From Clostridia bacterium (lineage in GTDB: Bacteria > Bacillota > Clostridia > Oscillospirales > CAG-272), in assembly GCA_017466445.1 (NCBI GenBank), contig JAFTUC010000033.1:1-64000 (forward strand): a stretch of DNA of 64,000 bases. Direction: 5' to 3'. The translations under genes were made by a program, and so were the position numbers. Shown in pieces: positions 59,755 to 64,000 of this stretch (position 1 is the stretch's first letter; each line of letters starts with the position of its first letter). The notes under the pieces were generated by a model, which was given only the letters and a program-made list of their open reading frames with translations, ran no database searches and was not told the DNA's origin.

Positions 59755-61155
59755 TCAATCCTCATCCTCTTTAAAAGCGTCAAGAAAATCACGCGCATAG
59801 CTTATCTGCGATGCGACAGATTCGGGCGAGGTTCCGCCGTATGAGGTCCTGCGGCTCACGCAGCTTTCGAGAGAGATATATCCGTAAAGATCATCATCAA
59901 AAAGCTCGGAGAACTCGCGGTATTCCTCAAGCGCAAGGTTATCGAGCACCTTGCCCTCGGCAACGCATTTTCCGACAAGCTGACCGGTTATCTTGTAAGC
60001 ACTTCTGAACGGAAGTCCTTTTCCGACGAGATAGTCTGCAACGTCGGTAGCATTGATAAAACCCTTTTGCGCCGCAGAGTACATATTTTCGGGTATAGGA
60101 CGCATCGTTGCTATCATGGGAGCAAAGACGCCGAGGCATGCCTTAAGCGTGTCTACGGCATCAAAGATCGCCTCCTTATCCTCCTGCATATCTTTATTAT
60201 AGGCAAGCGGAGTTCCCTTCATTACCGTAAGAAGAGTCATAAGATCACCGTAAACTCTTCCCGTTTTTCCGCGTGCAAGCTCCGCCATATCGGGATTCTT
60301 CTTCTGCGGCATTATGGACGAACCCGTAGAGAAGGAATCATCAAGCTCGATAAACTTGAATTCCCACGACGACCAGAGGATGATCTCCTCCGAAAGACGT
60401 GATATGTGCATCATAACAAGAGAATAAGCCGCGCAAAGCTCTACTGCAAAATCTCTGTCCGATACTCCGTCAAGCGAGTTTCGGCAAGGGTACTGGAAGC
60501 CGAGAATATCAGCCGTACGCTGCCTATCGGTATTATAGGTGGTTCCGGCAAGGGCACAAGATCCCAGCGGACAGGAGGACATCATTCGCGCGCAAGCATC
60601 GGACAGACGCTCGATATCTCTTGTAAACATCGAAACGTAAGCCATAAGATGATGACCGAAGGTTATCGGCTGAGCTCTCTGCATATGAGTATATCCGGGC
60701 ATTATAGCCTCTTTATATTCATCCGCCTTATCTGTAAGTGCCTCGATAAGCGAGCAGATATTTTCTATTATAGCATCGGTCTCATCCTTAAGCCAAAGTC
60801 TTATATCAACAACGACCTGATCGTTACGGCTTCTTGCGGTATGAAGCTTTTTGCCGACATCTCCGATACGCTCTGTGAGAACGGTCTCGACAAACATATG
60901 GATATCCTCTGCGGACATATCGATGGAAAGTCTTCCCTCGGTGATATCCTCTTCGATATTCGCGAGCTCGTTTATTATCGTTTGTGCCTCTTCTATCGTT
61001 ATTATCCCCTGCATACCGAGCATCGTAGCGTGTGCTATCGATCCCCTTATATCCTGAAGATACATACGGCTGTCAAACGGGATGGACGAATTGAAATCGT
61101 CCGCTACCTTATTTAGCTCCTTTGAAAAACGGCCTGCCCATAATTTATTATTCAT
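59755..61155 (-). CDS. argH: Argininosuccinate lyase
   Basis: About 466 residues from the ATG at 61155 (NNKLWAGRFSKELNK, the normal ArgH start). The fumarase-family signature GSSIMPQKKNPDMAE is at about 280-295, and the active-site regions TARSRNDQV (about 113) and GYTHMQRAQPI (about 155) are intact. It splits argininosuccinate into arginine and fumarate, the last step of arginine synthesis. argG is not in the window. GGAG lies 10 bases upstream. Confidence 0.97.
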   Translation of the reverse strand: MNNKLWAGRFSKELNKVADDFNSSIPFDSRMYLQDIRGSIAHATMLGMQGIITIEEAQTIINELANIEEDITEGRLSIDMSAEDIHMFVETVLTERIGDVGKKLHTARSRNDQVVVDIRLWLKDETDAIIENICSLIEALTDKADEYKEAIMPGYTHMQRAQPITFGHHLMAYVSMFTRDIERLSDACARMMSSCPLGSCALAGTTYNTDRQRTADILGFQYPCRNSLDGVSDRDFAVELCAAYSLVMMHISRLSEEIILWSSWEFKFIELDDSFSTGSSIMPQKKNPDMAELARGKTGRVYGDLMTLLTVMKGTPLAYNKDMQEDKEAIFDAVDTLKACLGVFAPMIATMRPIPENMYSAAQKGFINATDVADYLVGKGLPFRSAYKITGQLVGKCVAEGKVLDNLALEEYREFSELFDDDLYGYISLESCVSRRTSYGGTSPESVASQISYARDFLDAFKEDED

Positions 61156-61181
61156 AACTTTGTTTCTCCAAAATTTTAAAA

Positions 61182-61227
61182 CAAAAAGCCCCAAAACGGC
61201 AATATCTGCCCTTCTGCGGCCTTTTTG
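61182..61227 (-). terminator. Terminator of the rplU-prp-rpmA operon
   Basis: On the minus strand CAAAAAGGCC pairs imperfectly with GGGGCTTTTTG around a 25-base loop, followed by T residues. It lies between rpmA and argH. Confidence 0.65.
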
Positions 61228-61250
61228 TCGAATTTTCGATTAAGCAGAAA

Positions 61251-61529
61251 TCAGTCAGCGTAAACGCTAACGCACTTTCTGTCCTTTGCGATCTGTTCGA
61301 ACTTTACCTTTCCGTCGATAAGAGCGTAAAGAGTATCGTCAGAACCGCGTCCGACATTGTTGCCGGGATGAATATGAGTTCCGCGCTGTCTTACGATGAT
61401 GTTACCGGCAGTTACGGTCTGTCCGTCTGCCTTCTTAACACCGAGACGCTTGGATTCACTGTCACGACCGTTCTTGGTCGAACCAACACCCTTTTTGTGT
61501 GCGAAGAACTGCAAGCTAATTCTGAACAT
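61251..61529 (-). CDS. rpmA: Ribosomal protein L27 with cleavable N-terminus
   Basis: 92 residues from the ATG at 61529, with AAAGGA 9 bases upstream. It begins [30 protein letters not shown]: the nine residues before AHKKG are the Firmicutes extension removed by Prp protease after FF, which exposes the mature N-terminus that reaches the peptidyl-transferase centre. The body [31 protein letters not shown] is typical. Longer readings upstream overlap prp and are not real. It is the last gene of rplU-prp-rpmA. Confidence 0.97.
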   Translation of the reverse strand: MFRISLQFFAHKKGVGSTKNGRDSESKRLGVKKADGQTVTAGNIIVRQRGTHIHPGNNVGRGSDDTLYALIDGKVKFEQIAKDRKCVSVYAD

Positions 61530-61564
61530 GGTATCAAATCCTTTCAAGTAAACTTTAGTAATTT

Positions 61565-61918
61565 TTACTCGAGCTCTACTTCCTTGACGTCGATGAAATC
61601 GTAATAATCTTCCAGCAGATCGCAAAGCTGCAGATAATATGCATAGAAGAGTCCCGATACGGCGTACTGCTTCTTTTCGTCGCAATCCTCACTCGGAAGC
61701 GCCGCCTTGGCAGTTACCGTTATATCGGTCGTTTTTTCGTCGATCGTGTATTCAACGTCCGAAGCGTAAGAGACCTCGATGGCGTTTATTATCAGCATGG
61801 TCATTGCGGAGAGCGCCGAGCATATTATGTCGTTACCCTCTTCGGCAAAGCCGGAATGTCCGGTTTCTTTAAAGCCGTAATAAACTCCGTTTTTTTTGAA
61901 AAAAGTGATCGTCGTCAT
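61565..61918 (-). CDS. prp: Ribosomal-processing cysteine protease Prp
   Basis: 117 residues. The active-site pair is in [19 protein letters not shown]: His20/21 region and Cys33 (GHS...ICSA), the hallmark of Prp. It removes the N-terminal extension of L27, whose gene follows 35 bases downstream. The gene order rplU-prp-rpmA is that of Firmicutes. Confidence 0.95.
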   Translation of the reverse strand: MTTITFFKKNGVYYGFKETGHSGFAEEGNDIICSALSAMTMLIINAIEVSYASDVEYTIDEKTTDITVTAKAALPSEDCDEKKQYAVSGLFYAYYLQLCDLLEDYYDFIDVKEVELE

Positions 61919-61932
61919 TTTTTCAAGTCGGA

Positions 61933-62247
61933 TCAGTTAGCAGCGATGGAGCTGATCTGAACCTTTGTGTAAGGCTGTCTGTGACCGATCTTCTTCTTCT
62001 CGTTCTTCTTAGGCTTATACGTCATAACGTATATCTTGGGAGCCTTGCCGTTCTTAACAACAACTGCATTTACAGCCGCGCCATCAACGTAGGGAGCGCC
62101 AACCTTAAGACCGTCGTTATCGGAAACTACGAGAACCTTGTCGAACTTTACAGTATCGCCTTCGGAAGCCTCAAGACGTTCGATGAAAATTACATCGCCT
62201 TCGTTTACCTTGTACTGCTTTCCGCCTGTCTCAAAAACTGCGTACAC
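61933..62247 (-). CDS. rplU: Ribosomal protein L21
   Basis: 104 residues from the GTG at 62247 (VYAVFETGGKQYKVNEGD), the usual L21 start, with GAGAGG 8 bases upstream. The tail YKPKKNEKKKIGHRQPYTKVQISSI is typical of L21 contact with 23S rRNA. It is the first gene of rplU-prp-rpmA. Its leader has a short GC hairpin. Confidence 0.96.
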   Translation of the reverse strand: MYAVFETGGKQYKVNEGDVIFIERLEASEGDTVKFDKVLVVSDNDGLKVGAPYVDGAAVNAVVVKNGKAPKIYVMTYKPKKNEKKKIGHRQPYTKVQISSIAAN

Positions 62248-62270
62248 GAAAAGCACCTCTCTTTCTTTAA

Positions 62271-62285
62271 GCACCGTTTTGGTGC
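62271..62285 (-). other. Leader hairpin before rplU
   Basis: GCACC-AAAAC-GGTGC on the minus strand, in the 100-base leader between the promoter and the L21 start. It may be part of an L21 autoregulatory leader; the rest of such a structure is not clear. Confidence 0.35.
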
Positions 62286-62348
62286 AAGACTCGCTGATAA
62301 AGGTAGGTTTTTAGTACCGTTTAACACCTTTCATTCATGCGGCAAATT

Positions 62349-62377
62349 ATTATAACATTGATTTCTACGTTTGTCAA
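62349..62377 (-). promoter_or_regulatory. Promoter of the rplU-prp-rpmA operon
   Basis: On the minus strand TTGACA (62372-62377), 17-base spacer, TATAAT (62349-62354), a full-consensus promoter as expected for ribosomal genes. Confidence 0.8.
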
Positions 62378-62437
62378 GACTTTTTTTCGCATTTTTTATA
62401 AAAATCAGGGCGTTTTTTTGTGAAAAACGTTAAATTT

Positions 62438-63220
62438 TCATCCGAGAGCAATATCAAGCACCATCATCACCGAAAAACCCAAGGCAAAAAGAAGCGTTCC
62501 TATATCCGAATTTTCTGCCTCGGATATTTCGGGCACAAGTTCCTCGACAACAACGTATATCATGGCTCCCGCGGCAAAAGCGAGCATATACGGAAGTGTG
62601 CACGCTATCATTTCATAAAAGATAATAGTCAGTATGGCGGCGGCAGGCTCAGCCACTCCGGAAAGTACTCCGTATATAAAGGAGTTCCCTTTTCCCATGC
62701 CTTCAGATGCGAGCGGCATCGATATTATTGCACCCTCGGGAAAATTCTGAACAGCTATACCGATCGAAAGAACAAGCGCAGATGCAAGCGAAATACCGCT
62801 ATCGCCGTTTATAAGTCCCGCATATACCACGCCGACCGACATTCCTTCCGGAATATTATGGAGTGCGACCGTAAAGATCAGCATGGTATTCTTTCCAAAA
62901 CGGCTTTTTACACCTTCCTTCTGCATACTTCCGAGATGAATATGCGGTATCAGATGGTCTAGTGCGATAAGAAATACTATTCCCAGCCAAAAGCCGATAA
63001 GCGCGGGCAGAAAAGCAAGCTTTCCGTAAGACAATGACGATTCCACCGCAGGTATTATAAGACTCCACACAGACGCGGCAAACATAACACCCGCCGCAAA
63101 TCCTATAAGTGCGCTCCTTAGTTTATTACTTATATTTTTCTTCATAAAAAGTACGCACGCAGAGCCCAGCGAGGTACCGAGAAGAGGGAGCAGTATTCCC
63201 TTTAGTAAATTTGGCAGCAT
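62438..63220 (-). CDS. ZIP-family metal transporter
   Basis: 260 residues, eight hydrophobic segments. The metal-path helices are seen: VALHNIPEGMSVGVVYAG (HNxPEG, about 118-135) and IAVQNFPEGAIISMPL (about 153-168). A His-containing loop (DHLIPHIHLG, about 87-96) precedes helix IV. This is the GufA/ZupT-like branch, importing zinc or other divalent metals. The start has AGGAGG directly upstream. A weak stem is seen after the stop. Confidence 0.92.
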   Translation of the reverse strand: MLPNLLKGILLPLLGTSLGSACVLFMKKNISNKLRSALIGFAAGVMFAASVWSLIIPAVESSLSYGKLAFLPALIGFWLGIVFLIALDHLIPHIHLGSMQKEGVKSRFGKNTMLIFTVALHNIPEGMSVGVVYAGLINGDSGISLASALVLSIGIAVQNFPEGAIISMPLASEGMGKGNSFIYGVLSGVAEPAAAILTIIFYEMIACTLPYMLAFAAGAMIYVVVEELVPEISEAENSDIGTLLFALGFSVMMVLDIALG

Positions 63221-63292
63221 TTTATCCTCCTATGAGTTTACAGTCCTGTTATTTGTCCTCACAGTCAGTATATTTTAATGCCTGAAATAAGT

Positions 63293-63314
63293 GAAGCTCT
63301 CGATCGAGAGCTTC
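63293..63314 (-). terminator. Palindrome after the glutamate synthase gene
   Basis: GAAGCTCTCGA and TCGAGAGCTTC, a perfect 22-base palindrome with no loop, 8 bases past the stop on the minus strand; the run after it is weak in T. It may end this transcript before the ZIP gene. Confidence 0.5.
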
Positions 63315-63321
63315 GGGAGAT

Positions 63322-64000
63322 TTATTTACTTTTTACGTATCTGTCGATCGCCGCAGCCGCTTCACGTCCCGCACCCATCGCAAGTATAACGGTCGCCGCA
63401 CCTGTAACGGCATCTCCGCCCGCAAAGACACCCTCGCGTGTGGTGGTTACTCCGTCAGAGGTCACTATACAGCCGCGCTTGTTTGTTTCAAGACCGTCGG
63501 TCGTCATACGGATAAGCGGATTCGGGGACGTACCTACCGAAATAATTACGGTATCAAGCTCAATATCAAATTCGGAGCCGACCTTTTCGATCGGGCGACG
63601 TCTTCCGGACGCATCGGGCTCTCCAAGCTCCATCTCGATACAGGTCATCGAAACAACGTTTCCCTTTTCGTCGGCATTTATCCTCGTCGGATTTGAAAGA
63701 GTCTTGAATATAATTCCTTCTTCTTTTGCGTGATGCACCTCCTCGCGGCGCGCAGGCATTTCCTCCTCACCTCGGCGATAGACTATATACACGTTATCTG
63801 CGCCGAGTCGCTTTGCGCATCTCGCCGCATCCATAGCAACGTTTCCTCCGCCTATTACGGCTACGTTCTTACCGCGCTTTATGGGAGTAAGATAATCGTC
63901 TCTGTACGCCTTCATAAGATTTATGCGGGTGAGGAACTCGTTTGCGGAATAAACTCCGTTTGAATTTTCGCCCGGAATATTCATAAAGCTCGGAAGTCCG
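63322..64000 (-). CDS. gltA: NADPH-dependent glutamate synthase small subunit, 3' part
   Basis: The reading frame is open to the window edge, so only the C-terminal 225 or so residues are present. NADP-binding KNVAVIGGGNVAMDAARCAKRLGA and the C-terminal FAD segment REGVFAGGDAVTGAATVILAMGAGREAAAAI are those of the GltD-like small subunit (homotetrameric GltA in clostridia). It transfers electrons from NADPH, or in a related complex (NfnAB) between NADPH and ferredoxin. The partner gene would lie upstream, outside the window. Confidence 0.9.
   Translation of the reverse strand, partial: GLPSFMNIPGENSNGVYSANEFLTRINLMKAYRDDYLTPIKRGKNVAVIGGGNVAMDAARCAKRLGADNVYIVYRRGEEEMPARREEVHHAKEEGIIFKTLSNPTRINADEKGNVVSMTCIEMELGEPDASGRRRPIEKVGSEFDIELDTVIISVGTSPNPLIRMTTDGLETNKRGCIVTSDGVTTTREGVFAGGDAVTGAATVILAMGAGREAAAAIDRYVKSK

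Noticed and set aside
61530..61685. 52-codon N-terminal extension of L27
   Set aside because: It overlaps prp and hides the known MxRxxLQFF start of Firmicutes L27.
1..64000. CRISPR array or anti-phage defence island
   Set aside because: I saw no regularly spaced repeats, cas genes, restriction-modification or other recognisable defence genes.

Overview
The window looks like chromosomal DNA of a Gram-positive, probably gut-associated member of the Clostridia (Bacillota). The reasons are sigma-A promoters of the form TTGACA-17-TATAAT, strong GGAGG ribosome binding sites, an L27 with the cleavable Firmicutes N-terminus beside its Prp protease, a SpoIID-like protein, ferredoxin-linked indolepyruvate oxidoreductase, a THF riboswitch in front of folT, and many cytosolic glycan-degrading enzymes. 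Base composition is moderate and even throughout. I cannot name the genus from sequence alone.

Layout. 0-7.7 kb: a lipoprotein; an AraC regulator divergent from a sialidase-like protein and a DapA/NanA-family aldolase; the iorA-iorB operon with a small third gene; an amidohydrolase and a YerC/TrpR-like regulator. 7.8-10.4 kb: tRNA-Arg(CCG) and a Cthe_2159-type beta-helix surface protein. 10.4-25.1 kb (minus strand): a long envelope and housekeeping run in the order HU, comEC, a 2405-residue cyclic beta-1,2-glucan synthase homologue, a YfmF/YfmH pair of M16 proteases, lgt and folD. 25.2-30.1 kb: CDF metal exporter, flavodoxin-like oxidoreductase, phosphodiesterase, upp and a uracil permease. 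30.2-33.1 kb: a mobile-element protein fragment beside tRNA-Ser(GGA), a GDSL hydrolase with a tandem operator, and tRNA-Gly and tRNA-Arg. 33.1-39.3 kb: PQ-loop protein, SpoIID-like protein, THF-riboswitch-controlled folT-folC, a sugar isomerase, a 425-bp gene-free structured block with clustered DnaA-box-like motifs, and ribokinase. 39.4-42.2 kb: feoA-feoB-FeoB-associated operon with two matching palindromic operators. 42.3-50.8 kb: GH27 galactosidase, truncated MocR regulator divergent from pyridoxamine kinase, metallophosphoesterase lipoprotein, PocR/AraC regulator divergent from an FAD oxidoreductase, and a DRE-TIM citrate/homocitrate-type synthase. 51-59.7 kb (plus strand): glycerol-1-phosphate dehydrogenase, HAD phosphatase and phosphoribosyltransferase, then a carbohydrate cluster (GH2, GDPD, Gfo/Idh, propeller glycosidase-like protein, amidohydrolase). 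59.7-64 kb (minus strand): argH, rplU-prp-rpmA, a ZIP transporter and the 3' part of a glutamate-synthase small subunit.

No CRISPR array, intact prophage or insertion sequence is visible. The least ordinary items are regulatory or structural: a 16-codon leader ORF that overlaps the lgt start; a hairpin that hides the ribosome binding site of the giant glucan synthase, which may begin at a non-ATG codon; the THF riboswitch with an RBS-occluding platform; tandem palindromes on the GDSL promoter; the feo operators; an origin-like DnaA-box cluster far from any dnaA gene; and a MocR regulator that lacks its C-terminal subdomain.
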